Positions 53,501-63,600 are shown, counted from the stretch's first letter. The stretch is 64,000 nucleotides of DNA from Pseudanabaena sp. UWO311 (GCF_006937785.1 NZ_SJEE01000025.1:1-64000), one strand, 5' to 3'. A program made the numbers and translations. The notes: generated by a model from the letters alone, not told the origin.

Positions 53501-55344
53501 ATATTCTGTTCCAAGCTGATGGTTATGGATATGTCACTGAAAGCAATGAGTCAAACAATATTGCCTACTCAACCATTGTTGTTATACCGCCTAGTCCAGA
53601 TTTAGTAATCACAGGACAAACAGCCACGAGTTCAGTTACAGTTGGCGGCAATGTGAGTGTTGGTGCATACACGCAAAATAACGGTGCTGGTGCAGCAGTC
53701 AGCAACTATGTGCGTTACTGGCTCTCAAACGACACGATTTTGGATGGCAATGACACATCCATTAGCTATCAGTCTGTTAATGCATTAAGTGCAGGATCTT
53801 CGCAATACAACAGTTTGAATTTCACCTACAACAGCAGTTGGGGAACTGGAACGAAATATATTCTGTTCCAAGCTGATGGTTATGGAAATGTAACTGAAAG
53901 CAATGAGTCAAACAACGTAGCTTATGCCACTATTTTTGTTTCACCACCTAGTCCAGACTTAGTAATCATGGGACAAACAGCGACTAGTTCTGTTACAGTT
54001 GGCGGCAATGTGAGTGTTGGTGCATACACGCAAAACAACGGTGCTGGTGCAGCAGTCAGCAACTATGTGCGCTACTGGCTCTCAAACGACACGATTTTGG
54101 ATGGCAATGACACATCCATTAGCTATCAGTCTGTTAATGCATTAAGTGCAGGATCTTCGCAATACAACAGTTTGAATTTCACCTACAACAGTAGTTGGGG
54201 AACAGGAACGAAATATATTCTGTTCCAAGCTGATGGTTATGGATATGTCACTGAAAGCAATGAGTCAAACAACGTAGCTTATGCCACTATTTTTGTTAAT
54301 CCTGTGGCGACAGATCCTGGTAATACTTTAGGAACAGCATCTCTTCAGGCTTCAGCTATTTTCTCTCGCAATGAGCAGGTTAGCAGCAGTGATACAAATG
54401 ATTTCTATAAGTTTAGTGTGAATACTTCTGGTATCTTTACAGCTAGTCTAGCTGGTCTAACAGGAGATGCTGATGTTCGTCTTATCCGTGACACTAATAG
54501 TAATGGACAAATCGATCAAGGTGAAATTCTTGCTTGGCAATGGGAACGAGGAACGGGAAATGAATCAATTCGTGACTTCCTCAACTCCGGAGACTATTTC
54601 CTGCAAGTAATGAATTACAACAGTCAGACCGCAAACTACAGTCTTTCAACTAACTTTACTACTGCTGCAACTGATAATCGCCTATTTTCTGTTGATATTA
54701 CTTGGGGACAGGGCGCGGATATATTGAGTAGTGCTATGCGAACTGCTGTCCAAGAAGCTGCTGATTTTTGGGAAAATGTTATTACCTACAGTAGTTTTAA
54801 TGGTAATCACAATATCAATATTACCGTTGGCGGAACTAATCAAGCATGGAGTAATGGTGGTGGAGTTCTTGCATCAGCAGTAGCAACTAACGGTAGTTAT
54901 GATGCTATTGGACGTTGGATGCCAACATTAGGCAGTTCAAATGTTAACAATAATTCAGAAGCCGTAGCTTCTTTATCTTCAAACATTGACTATTTCCGTC
55001 GTGTGATGATTCATGAATTTGGTCATGTGTTGGGACTTGTTGGGGTACAAAGTCTGCAAGGTGATTTCGTTAACACTTCAACTGCACTTTATAAGGCTAA
55101 CAGCTATGCAGGTTGGGCTTACGGTGAGTTATTAGGAACTTATCAGCAAACAGCAATTCCTTTAACTACTGGTGTTGGAGCGGGTTCTGATTACTATCAC
55201 TGGCGTGAAGAAATATTTGGTAATGAAATAATGACTCATGAAGCTGATTATGGTGGAATGCCCATTAGCCAGATGACTATTGCTGCTTTACGAGACTTAG
55301 GATGGAATGTTAACTACGGCGCAGCAGAAGCTTATTCTGTTTAA
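50536..55344 (+). CDS. Giant secreted protein: W-rich repeats, CARDB, leishmanolysin-like protease
   Basis: A 1602-residue protein, likely substrate of the secretion genes just upstream (213 bp). N-terminal region 1-190 resembles the start of many cyanobacterial surface proteins (SSQTVYLSDTLL, VEETFHWLD). Residues about 192-900 are six tandem repeats of ~117 residues of the W_rich_C type (GNTKLLKD, AGWEAVAVETVGGQNQVLWK, VVWNLDSSWNF). Then three CARDB repeats (902-1255), a PPC-like domain (1256-1375) and a zinc-protease domain (1380-1602). There HEFGH is at 1493-1497, a third ligand fits His1555 (YHWREE) and a Met-turn fits Met1566 (NEIMTHE), the leishmanolysin (M8) spacing. No RTX repeats are present. 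The target is unknown. Confidence 0.82.
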   Translation: MSDSQNAGSTFGFGNYGGNTSIFGANQLPDVLSLVQSKFQQAAASPDLFAQVFGDKANTAEIQAMRSQWSVGDFSQLPSVQILAAANFNNAVGAYASSSQTVYLSDTLLQDSAAPLDSFLGAAGILVEETFHWLDSLVGSDTQGDEGELARLLVFGESVSNTELTRIKQEDDLGFITLNGQSISVEQAGTNVTVETFGNTKLLKDESELLSAQVGSNTAVAIKYNGSQIYTSIFTSAGWEAVAVETVGGQNQVLWKNAVANSVVVWNLDSSWNFQSSGSILALNSGGTLTQESNFGVDLNGDSFTGSVSLEWQGSTKLVKGASNLLFAQVGNNTPVAINYNGSQLYTGIFASAGWETVAVETIGGQNQVLWKNAAANNAVVWNLDSNWNFQSSGSLIALNSSGALILETNFGVDLNSNGYKGAVSIAVESLGNTKLLKDGSNFLSAQVGSNTPVSIKYNGQQIYTTIFASAGWETVAVETVSGQNQVLWKNAAANNAVVWNLDSNWNFQYSGSILALNSAGALTQETTFGVDINGDSYVGFAFSGAYLELFGNTKLVRDASNLLYAQVGNNASISIKYNGQQIYTTIFASAGWETVAVDTVNGQNQVLWKNIATNNAVVWNLDSNWNFQSSGSLLALNSVDALTQEAKFGVDINGDRFVGSGTPTNSSTSVEALGNTKLVKDTYSLLYAQVGNNTPVAIKYNGSQIYTSIFTSAGWEAVAVETVGGQNQVLWKNVVANSVVVWNLDSSWNFQSSGSILALNSGGTLTQESNFGVDLNGDSFTGSVSLEWQGSTKLVKGASNLLFAQVGNNTPVAINYNGSQLYTGIFASAGWETVAVETIGGQNQVLWKNAAANNAVVWNLDSNWNFQSSGSLIALNSSGALILETNFGVDLNRDGFVGSVPDLVITGQTATSTVTVGGVVNIGAYTQNNGNGSASSNYVRYWLSNDTILDGNDTFINYQYVGALNAGASQYNSLNFTYNSSWGTGTKYILFQADGYGYVTESNESNNIAYSTIVVIPPSPDLVITGQTATSSVTVGGNVSVGAYTQNNGAGAAVSNYVRYWLSNDTILDGNDTSISYQSVNALSAGSSQYNSLNFTYNSSWGTGTKYILFQADGYGNVTESNESNNVAYATIFVSPPSPDLVIMGQTATSSVTVGGNVSVGAYTQNNGAGAAVSNYVRYWLSNDTILDGNDTSISYQSVNALSAGSSQYNSLNFTYNSSWGTGTKYILFQADGYGYVTESNESNNVAYATIFVNPVATDPGNTLGTASLQASAIFSRNEQVSSSDTNDFYKFSVNTSGIFTASLAGLTGDADVRLIRDTNSNGQIDQGEILAWQWERGTGNESIRDFLNSGDYFLQVMNYNSQTANYSLSTNFTTAATDNRLFSVDITWGQGADILSSAMRTAVQEAADFWENVITYSSFNGNHNINITVGGTNQAWSNGGGVLASAVATNGSYDAIGRWMPTLGSSNVNNNSEAVASLSSNIDYFRRVMIHEFGHVLGLVGVQSLQGDFVNTSTALYKANSYAGWAYGELLGTYQQTAIPLTTGVGAGSDYYHWREEIFGNEIMTHEADYGGMPISQMTIAALRDLGWNVNYGAAEAYSV
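51219..51776 (+). repeat. Duplicated W-rich segment, copy 1
   Basis: This stretch (most of repeat 1 plus repeat 2) is nearly identical in DNA to 52650-53207, at an offset of 1431 bp (477 codons). I found only a few differences by eye, e.g. GCTGTTGCG versus GTTGTTGCG. Other pairs of repeats within the gene are clearly more diverged. Confidence 0.8.
52650..53207 (+). repeat. Duplicated W-rich segment, copy 2
   Basis: Partner of 51219-51776; repeats 5 and 6 of the gene. Identity ends where repeat 6 passes into the CARDB part (GACCTCAATCGTGATGG). The length is a multiple of three codons and keeps the frame. Confidence 0.8.
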
Positions 55345-55439
55345 GCTACGCTATATTAATTCACAAAGTTAAAAAGCGATCGCCTTTCGAGTTTAAAACG
55401 CAAAGGGCGATCTTTTTTGATAAAAAGTAATCGATTAAT
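55345..55439 (+). terminator. Possible terminator after the giant protease gene
   Basis: GCGATCGCCTTT near 55374-55385 pairs with AAAGGGCGATC near 55407-55417, followed by TTTTTT. The stem is imperfect. It lies 30 bp after the stop codon and before the tandem array. Confidence 0.55.
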
Positions 55440-56362
55440 CGATGTTTGGTTTGGGATTAGGGAGGTGATCGTTGGTTTGTGGAATGAGAGGGCGATCGCT
55501 TTGAATGTCAAGAGTGTCTGACAAAATAGGTGATCGCTGTTTGATTTGAGATGAGTTGCGATCGTTGGTTTGTGGTATAAGGGGCGATCGCTTTAAACAT
55601 TTAGTGGGTCTGAGGAAATAGGCGATCGTTGTTTGGTTTGAGGTGAGTTGCGATTGCTGGTTTGTGGAATGAAGGGGCGATCGCTTTAAGCATTTAGTGT
55701 GTTTGACAAAATAGGCGATCGCTATTTGATTTGAGGTGAGGTGCGATCGTTGATTTGTAAGGTGATGGGGCGATTGCTTTCAACATTTAGCGTGACAGAG
55801 AAAATAGGCGATCGTTGATTGATTTGAGATGAGTTGCGATCGCTTGTTTGTGGGATGAAGGGGCGATCGCTTTGAACATTTAGGGTGTTTGAGAAAATAG
55901 ACTTAATCGGAAATAAGTGAAAGCCTTACTACATAAGGTTTTCAGAAACACCCAAGAAATCAATAAAATGCTTACTGCATAAGAGTTTGATGGCATTTTG
56001 GCTGTTTTATTTCCGATTAAGTCTAATAGGCGATCGTTGTTTGGGTTGAGATGAGTTGCGATCTTTAGTTTTTGAAATGAGAGGGCGATCGCTTTGAGCA
56101 TTTAGCGTGTTTGGGGAAATAGGCGATCGTTGATTGATTTGAGATGAGTTGCGATCGTTAGTTTGTGGAATGAGGGGGCGATCGCTGGTTGATGGGGTGA
56201 AGTGGCGATCGTTGGTTTGTGAAATGAGAGGGCGATCGCTTTAAGCATTTAGTGTGTCTGAGAAAATAGGCGATCGCTGTTTGATTTGAGATGAGTTGCG
56301 ATCGTTGGTTTATGGAATGAGTGTGCGATCGCTGGTTGATGTGGTGAAGTGGCGATCGCTTT
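55440..56362. repeat. 93-bp minisatellite with HIP1 sites, left block
   Basis: The anchor GGCGATCGCTTT (with variants) recurs at 55491, 55583, 55676, 55769, 55862, 56084, 56177 and 56231: spacings of 92, 93, 93, 93, 222, 93 and 54. The 222 equals 93 plus the 126-bp MITE plus its 3-bp duplication. Each unit has three HIP1-like positions: GGCGATCGCTTTAAGCATTT, then AAATAGGCGATCGTTGTTTG, then GAGTTGCGATCGTTGGTTTG. Copies differ at scattered bases. No gene spans it. Confidence 0.85.
55899..56024. mobile_element. 126-bp MITE
   Basis: Perfect 18-bp terminal inverted repeats (AGACTTAATCGGAAATAA at 55899-55916; complement at 56007-56024), flanked by AAT on both sides. Removing the element plus one AAT restores the 93-bp repeat exactly. 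There is no transposase inside. The parent IS is not in the window; another end of the same type is at 109-126. A three-base duplication fits some IS5-like groups, but I do not assign a family. Confidence 0.88.
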
Positions 56363-56417
56363 TATAAAACAATCAAACATGGCAAAATAAAAACGATTGT
56401 TACAGTTATAGCTAGAC

Positions 56418-56750
56418 ATGCTAATTCCTTACGCCAACAACGCCATTGTTGATATTCGTAAATTACGGGATTACTGTCTTAATCTAGAACATGATGACGG
56501 TAAACATAAAGCCAGACTGTTTTCCTCAATCCTTGGCATGAAAGCAGAAAATGCTGAAGAATTAAGGCTGATTCTCCTAGAGATTATCAAAACTCATGAA
56601 GCTAAATTAGGCAAATCTGATAGATTTGGGCAACGATACACTGTAGATTTTGAGATTACGTGGCAAAATAGAAATGCAACCCTGCGGAGTGGATGGATTA
56701 TTGAACATAGTTCAAATATTCCAAAACTAACGACCTGCTACCCTCTGTAG
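56418..56750 (+). CDS. DUF6883 domain-containing protein
   Basis: A 110-residue protein. MLIPYANNAIVDIRKLRDYC at the start, GKHKARLFSSILGM and a C-terminal RSGWIIEHSSNIPKLTTCYP resemble a small widespread family I know as DUF6883, often beside DUF4926. Function unknown; because the family travels as a two-gene unit with DUF4926, a toxin-antitoxin-like or restriction role has been suspected, but nothing in the sequence proves it. It sits between blocks of the HIP1 minisatellite. Confidence 0.72.
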   Translation: MLIPYANNAIVDIRKLRDYCLNLEHDDGKHKARLFSSILGMKAENAEELRLILLEIIKTHEAKLGKSDRFGQRYTVDFEITWQNRNATLRSGWIIEHSSNIPKLTTCYPL

Positions 56751-56768
56751 TCAGTGGAGATGATAAAT

Positions 56769-57017
56769 ATGTTAACAAGTTCAGTAAAACTTCTAGATGT
56801 CGTAGCTCTAACTATCGATCTTCCCCAAGATAATTTATGGCGCGGACAGGTAGGTACAGTTGTTGAGATACTTGCCAATGGTCAAGCCTTTGAAGTCGAA
56901 TTTAGCGATCGCAATGGTCGTACATACGAATCTCTAGGATTAACTCCAGAAGAATTTATGATCCTTCGTTTCGAGCCAGCATTACCTAATCCAAAACCTC
57001 AATTAGTTACAGCATGA
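56769..57017 (+). CDS. DUF4926 domain-containing protein
   Basis: An 82-residue protein from the ATG at 56769, chosen because GGAG at 56756-56759 lies 9 bp upstream; alternative GTG/ATG codons at 56754 and 56760 are in frame. VKLLDVVALTIDLPQDNLWR, GQVGTVVEIL, and FEVEFSDRNGRTY fit DUF4926, a small SH3-like beta-barrel. It starts 18 bp after the DUF6883 gene, so the two form an operon. Function unknown. Confidence 0.78.
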   Translation: MLTSSVKLLDVVALTIDLPQDNLWRGQVGTVVEILANGQAFEVEFSDRNGRTYESLGLTPEEFMILRFEPALPNPKPQLVTA

Positions 57018-57029
57018 TCTGAGTTTAAA

Positions 57030-57520
57030 TGTTTTTTCATAGCCGAGGCGATCGCAGTTTGATCTGATATGAGTTGCGATCGTTGGCTTGTGGAATGAGG
57101 GGGCGATCGCTTTAAGCATTTAGTATGTCTGACGGAAATAGGCGATCACTATTTGATTTGAGGTGAGGTGCGATCGTAGGTTTATGGAATGAGAGGGCGA
57201 TCGCTTTGAACATTTAGAGTGTCTAAGAAAATAGGTGATCGTTGTTTGATTTGAGGGGAGTTGCGATCGTAGGTTTATGGAATGAGAGGGCGAGCGCTTT
57301 AATGCGTCTGAGAAAATAGGCGATCGTTATTTGAGATGAGATCGCTGGTTTTTGGAATGAGGGGGCGATCATTTTGAACATTTAGTTTGTCTGGCGAAAA
57401 TAGGCGATCGTTGTTTGGGTTGAGGTGAGTTGCGATCGCGGGTTTGTGGAATGAGATGGAGATCGCAGATTTTTAGAGAATGCGATCGCTGTTTGATGAT
57501 GTGAGTGGTGATCGCAAAAA
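57030..57520. repeat. 93-bp minisatellite with HIP1 sites, right block
   Basis: Same units as the left block. Anchors at 57102, 57196 and 57289 are 94 and 93 bp apart; a shortened unit follows at 57364 (75 bp). The DUF6883/DUF4926 genes separate the two blocks. Units here are somewhat more decayed (CGAGCGC, GATCATT). Confidence 0.82.
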
Positions 57521-57560
57521 ATAAAACACCCTGTCCGTCAATGGACAGGGTGTTTTATTT
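57519..57560 (-). terminator. Terminator of the RTX giant gene
   Basis: AAATAAAACACCCTGTCC (57519-57536) pairs exactly with 57543-57560 around GTCAAT. On the minus strand it is followed by a T-rich run. It is 60 bp past the stop of the gene ending at 57620. Confidence 0.8.
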
Positions 57561-57619
57561 AAATTCTAAGCTAACGCTTCATCAGACCTAGGGACTCCTA
57601 TTGCTCATCTGAAAACCTT
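57561..57619. other. Short 3' spacer
   Basis: The 59 bases between the terminator hairpin and the stop codon of the RTX gene show no further feature. Confidence 0.3.
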
Positions 57620-60600
57620 CTAACTAAAGTTAAAAGTTGTAGGAATGGAACCAGTTAAGATGTTGTCATTGATATTGTTAGATGCAAATCCAGTGACTCC
57701 ATTCAAGGTTAGCAGGAGCGAACCATTGCCAAAATTACCGTTGCCAGTAACACCATCACCTAAACGGAACTGAGTGTTGCTCCCAACAGTACGTACGTCA
57801 ATGGCAGCGATGTTATTGAACTGGAGCAGATCGCCTCCAACTCCACGGAGGAATTGATTCACCACGTCGCTATCATCACCGAGGTTATAGACGACTCTAT
57901 CAGTGGCTCCATCATTGAGACCGAGGAACAATGTGTCATTGCCAAATCCACCAACAAGTACATCTGCGCCTAAACCGCCAGTTAGAGAATCGTTACCGAA
58001 TCCGCCACTGAGAGTATTGTTGCCATCATTCCCATTAATAACGTTATTGACGCTATTCCCAGTACCATTGATGTTTGCACTACCAGTTAGAGTCAAGTTC
58101 TCAAGGTTTGCGCCTAAAGTCCATGAAACGCTTGACTGCACCAAATCTGTACCTTGATTCAATTCTTCAGTAATTGAGTCACTCAAGTTATCGATGATGT
58201 AAGTGTCATTGCCTAGACCACCAATGAGCGTATCTGCCCCAATTCCACCATCAAGGATGTTGTTCCGACTGTTTCCAGTGATGATGTTATTAAGATCGTT
58301 ACCAGTTCCATTAATCGTATTACCGCCTGTCAGCGTGAGGTTTTCCACATTGGCTTCCAAGGTACGGGTGACGCTTGAGAGAATAGTGTCAGTTCCCTCA
58401 TTGGCTAGTTCGTTGACCACATCACTAACATTGTCCACAATGTAGGTGTCGTTGCCAGCACCACCAGTTAGAGTATCTGCATTACTACCACCATTGAGAA
58501 TGTTGTTACCACTATTGCCAATAATCGCATTTTGCAGTCCATTACCAGTGCCGTTGATATCGCTGTTGCCAGTGAGAGTTAGATTCTCAAGAGTGCTACC
58601 AGCAAGAGTCCAGTCGATACTCGAAAGAACGGTATCAGTTCCAGATGAATCAGAGATAGTGTCATTGATGTTGTCAACAATGTAAGTATCATTGCCCGCT
58701 CCACCAATTAAGCTGTCTGCTCCTAAACCACCATCTAGGATATCGTTACCAAATTCACCACGAAGAGTGTTATTGCCGCTGTTACCAGTGATGATGTCGT
58801 TCCCGAATCCGCCTGTGACGTTCTCGATATTTGCGATCGCTGTAAAGCCAGATGCCACACCAGTGTTTAGGTTAACCGTCAAATCGGCTGTAGTCGATCC
58901 ATAATTAAGGGTGTCAATACCACCCAGCAGATCGACGGTTATCGATTCAACGTTGGTTACCGTACCACCTGCAATAATCGAAACAGGCGTACCATTGAAA
59001 ACTACACTCAGAGTTTCAGAATTATCTGTACCGAGAATATTCAGGCTGTCGTTACCAGCACCACCATCAACGATATCTTTGCCATCACCAATGGTATAGC
59101 GGAAGATATCATCGCCATCAAGACCATTCAGAATATCGTTGTTGCCAAGTCCAGCAATGATGTCTTGACCGTTAGTGCCTGTGAAAGTATTGACACTTGA
59201 AGTACCGACATAGAAGTCACCAGTGACAATGGTTGGCGCTGAGGTAAGAGTTTCCACTGTACCTTGGTCATCGGTATAGCTCACTACCACACGCAATTGG
59301 CGATTAACCTGAGCTTGAGTAGGGGTGAAGGTGCTGCCGATCGCACCAGCGATGTTGGTGAATGTCACACCACCGCCAATATCTGATTGTTGCCACTGAT
59401 AGTTAAAGACAGCGTTAGTCAAACCATCAACGTCAGTAAACAAGTTGCTAGCAACAAGGGTTTGGGTCTCTGTTGGTGTAGTGTCTGAAATCGATACTGC
59501 GCCAACTGGTGCATCGTTGACCGCAGCGATCGCAATGGTTTGGGTTGCAGCAATTGAGCCACCCTTTCCATCGACAACGTTGTAGCTCAAGCTAACCGTG
59601 CCATTGAAGTTAGCATTGGGGGTGAAGCTGTAGGTGCGATCGCGATTGTCGATTAAAGTGCCATTGGAAGCAGTTAGTCCAGATACCGCAAGTACATCGT
59701 TATTCGCATCGGTAAATCCAGCTAGCAAGTCTGCCGCTAAGATCTTGTAGGTGGTGTCTTCTGTTCCAGCAGCAAGGATCGCAGGAGTACCTGTTAGAAC
59801 TGGAGCGTTATTGACATCATCATTGAGAATTGTCAAAACAGCTTTGGGTTGATTGATACCAATCAAAGTGCCAGGACTAGGATTCTTGAGACTCAAGTTG
59901 ATGGTTTCATTGCTTTCAGGATTGGTATCTCCCACAATTGGAATCTGCACATCCTTGAAAGTTTCACCAGCAGCGAAGGTTACTGTAATCGGTTTATTGT
60001 TGTAGTCCAACAACGAAGCCTTGTAAGTATCTGGGTTAAAGAACGCCAGAAGCTGACCGCCTTCTACTAATTCGCCAGGAATAGGATAGTGAGCTTGAAC
60101 ATCAAGCAGGAACCAACCAGCACCCAGCATGTCTTGAGCGTCAATAATGCCCGATGATTCTTCATCTTGAGTCAAGAAATTAGCTGAGCCAGAAACAAAT
60201 CGATTTGGATCATGCTGAGCCAGTTGTTTGAGGGTATCTGTAGCGATGTCGTACTGCCAGATTTTGCCAAGAGGAGCTTGGTTACCAATATCTTCTTGGA
60301 GCAGGATATGCCCGTAGCGATCGATGGTGAAGTTGTCAAACATCTTTTGACCTTCAGTACCGTCAAGCACCATTTCCACGGTTCCACCTGACTCAGGATT
60401 GGTGGGGTCGTCAAAACGCAGTCTCCAGAGACGGCTAGGCCCAGTAAAGCTGTTTGTGGTAGCAAAATAGAAGTCTCTTGGATTCGAGGGATCCCAAGCA
60501 CCATCTTCAGGTCTGAGGAAGTTGGTCACACCAGCAGCATTACTAGCGGTTTCCAGTGCTACACCTGTAGTATTTTGGACGCTTCCTAAATCTGATAGCG

Positions 60601-63600
60601 CGAACCTTGTCCCAGAAGCCAAGGCGGTAGCATTGGTTTCCGATGTTAGTCCATCTACCTTAATGCCAAACAACTTGCCGTTATTGAGTCCAGCCTTATC
60701 AATCTCAGTACCACTGTTAGTTTTATTCCCAACATAGAAGTAAACCTGACCACCAGTACTGTCATCCATCCCTGCAACTACAGTTTTGTCACTAGCGGTG
60801 ATGCTGGCTACAGCATTTTCCCAACTGAATTTGCCAAGGTATGGCAATTGATACGTAGTACCTGCATTTAAGCCTGTAGCAATATGACCAAAAGCGCGAC
60901 TCTCAGGGCCAGACTCCTCACCATTTAAGAAGATCCGCTCTTGAGTACCGAGTCCAGTGGCACTGTTGTAGAAAGCAGAAACAGGTGCTAAATCCGCAGA
61001 ACAGAAGCGAGAGAAAGCAGTTGTGCCTTGGACAAATTTGGAACCATCCCAAGTATTGACATTTTGGATTAGGTCGTCGCCACTCACAACGGAAAGATCG
61101 GACTTGTTAATTACCCACTTGGAGACAAATGCACCTTTAGAGCCATGATCGCGGTTTACGCCAAGAGTACCTGCAATCTCATGATTCATCAAAACGGTGA
61201 ATGTACCGTCGCCATTGTCATAGGAACCAAGCCCGTCAGGAATACCAGCCATCTTATAGCCGCCGATGCTATCACCTACGGTCAAGATCGATGTGAAGCT
61301 GACACCTGCTGCCGTGGGGACTAAATACGGAGTTGCCGAACTGCTAGTACCCTTGATTTGAGGAAATACAGGAGGAACAACGCTTCCAGTTGCCGTACCA
61401 TCGGTCAATTGCAGTTCTACCGTACTCGTACCCGATACATCGCCTGTTCTGGTAATGCGAACGGTTGCAGTTGTGGAACCATTACCTTCGGTAACGGAAT
61501 AGTTAGCACCACTGAAATTGATCGCTGAAACAGGCAAGGTTTTGCTCAACTCAAGAATGCCAAGTTTCTCAGGGGTTGTCGTTCCTGCAACGTTAAAGTC
61601 GTTGTCATTAATCAGAGCCAATTGGTTGGGCCCAATTAGTGCCAGACCTTCGAGCTTTTCTACGCCTGTGTAACCATATTGAGCGGCATTAGCAATCAGG
61701 CTCTTCGAGACAACATTAATGCCAGCGCTGGCGAGTTCGGCAGGAGTAAGCTGCTCGATCGCAGTTTTGCCTGCTGGGAAGGTAAAGCTAGCATTGTAGA
61801 TATTGGTTGCTGCACCCAAATCAATTTGATAAATCAATTTATTGGAAGCAGAAGTCGCAAGGTCATCGCGTTCTACAACTGCAAATTTGCCATTGCCAAG
61901 GGAGACAGCATCACCGAGTTTGTCAGTTTTGGCGTTGCCACTTGCAGAAATATTATCTAGGAGATAAATATATTCGCCGATTACAGCTTTAGAAGCCGTA
62001 TCAAATTCCAAAATCCGCAAATTGCGTGAGCTTCTAGAAGTCGTATCACCAGCATTATCTGGGTTGTCGATCGCACTCTGAATAAAGGCATAGAGTTTAT
62101 TGCCTTCTAGGGCGATCGCTTCAAAGCCTCGGTTATTACGGCGTTGAGCGTAGACTGCGGGTAATGCTTCTGTACCGAAGGTTCCAGGAGGTGCATCAGG
62201 ATTTGGTGCAGTCGCCGTGCCATTGGGAATAAAGCGATCGAGGAGTTTCCCATTCACATCAAAGTGATAAATAGCAGGACGGTATTCGTCCACCATCCAG
62301 TAATCACCATTGGCGGCAACGGCAATTCCCTCTAAATCAGCACCCAAAGGATCGTTCGGTAGAACATTGCCATTGAGATCAACCGCAATTTCATCAGTGT
62401 AAGCAGTTCCATTAGCTCCTGCTTGCAGGTTAGGCAATCCTGTTAATGGAGTTGTACCATCGGGACGGAATAAACCAGTACGATTTGTAATCGTGATTTG
62501 TCCAGTAGTGCGATTAAGCTCAAAGCTGACGATTTCGGGTTGGAAGTTAGGCAGATAAAACGGTCTATTTGCACCTGTTGGATCGCCATTTGGTCCGCGA
62601 TCGGTGTTAGTGACAAACTTGAGATTGCCATTGTCGGCAACTCCTTGGAAATACAAACCAGAGAAGCCACCTAACGAGAGCTGTTGCCCATTAGAAGTTG
62701 TACCAATGTTTGGGAGATTCGTGAAATTGTAGTTTGCTACATTTGTGAATACCTCGTCTTGTCTCACGGTCAGGTTTTGGATGCGCTGATCGAGTGAGGC
62801 AGCGGTATCGGCGACGGAATAAGCAGTTTGCGGCGTGCCGTGAAATGTGCGTAGGAAATCCTCAAAAGCTTTCTGTTCACCGAGGGTATTAGTAGGAACA
62901 TTCGCTACAGCAGTAAAATCTAGAGCCTCGCTAATCGGTGCTGAAAGCGTGCCATCGCTTAGTAAATAGCGGAAGTTATCGGCATTTGCCTTAATTGGAT
63001 AGCCATCACCACCATTTGCAGTGAAGTTAAGCACCACAGCGCTAATCGTTGCAGGTGCGCTCGATAGGATTACCCCATTGTCCACGACCTTCGCGACAAG
63101 ACTACCATTGAGGTCGTAGATCGCCACATCCTGTACTTTTGAGCCTACGGGTTTGGTGGGATTGTAGGAAAAGCGGATACCGCCAAGCTGTGCATAGCCG
63201 CCATTGCCAGGGGCAAGTCCAGCAGCGTAGTTCAGGATGTTTAGCAACCCCTGTGCAGTCGTATCGAACACCATGAGCTTATTGTCAAAGCGGAGCGCAT
63301 TCTCAACATCAAGCTGCGAGATTGCGCCAGCAGGCTTCACAGTAGAGGCTGCTGGTGGTTCCTTTCCTCCATCTTCGCCGATCGCACCGATTGAAGCACG
63401 TAAACCACCACCATTCTTTAATGAGAATAGGATGGCATTATTTCCCAGTGCTTCTTTTGCTTTAAATAGATTGGCATCGGCGGTGATGTCACCGAGGTTG
63501 ACTTCCTGCGCTCGACCGAAAGCGCGATCGCCTTCTAAATAAACTTTGGTGTAGCCAAAGATATTGCTGTCCTTGGAGATGATTACATTGTTAATTGCCT

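Noticed and set aside
55880-56101. 73-residue open frame on the minus strand
   Set aside because: It is a translation of minisatellite plus MITE sequence, with no family resemblance and no ribosome binding site.
55440-57520. Possible CRISPR array from the repeated GCGATCGC units
   Set aside because: Units are contiguous 93-bp copies that vary throughout. There are no constant repeats of 25-40 bp alternating with unique spacers and no cas genes.
58203-58904. Pro/Ser/Val-rich open frames on the plus strand opposite the RTX repeats
   Set aside because: They are shadows of the GGxGxDx calcium repeats, repeating with the same period.
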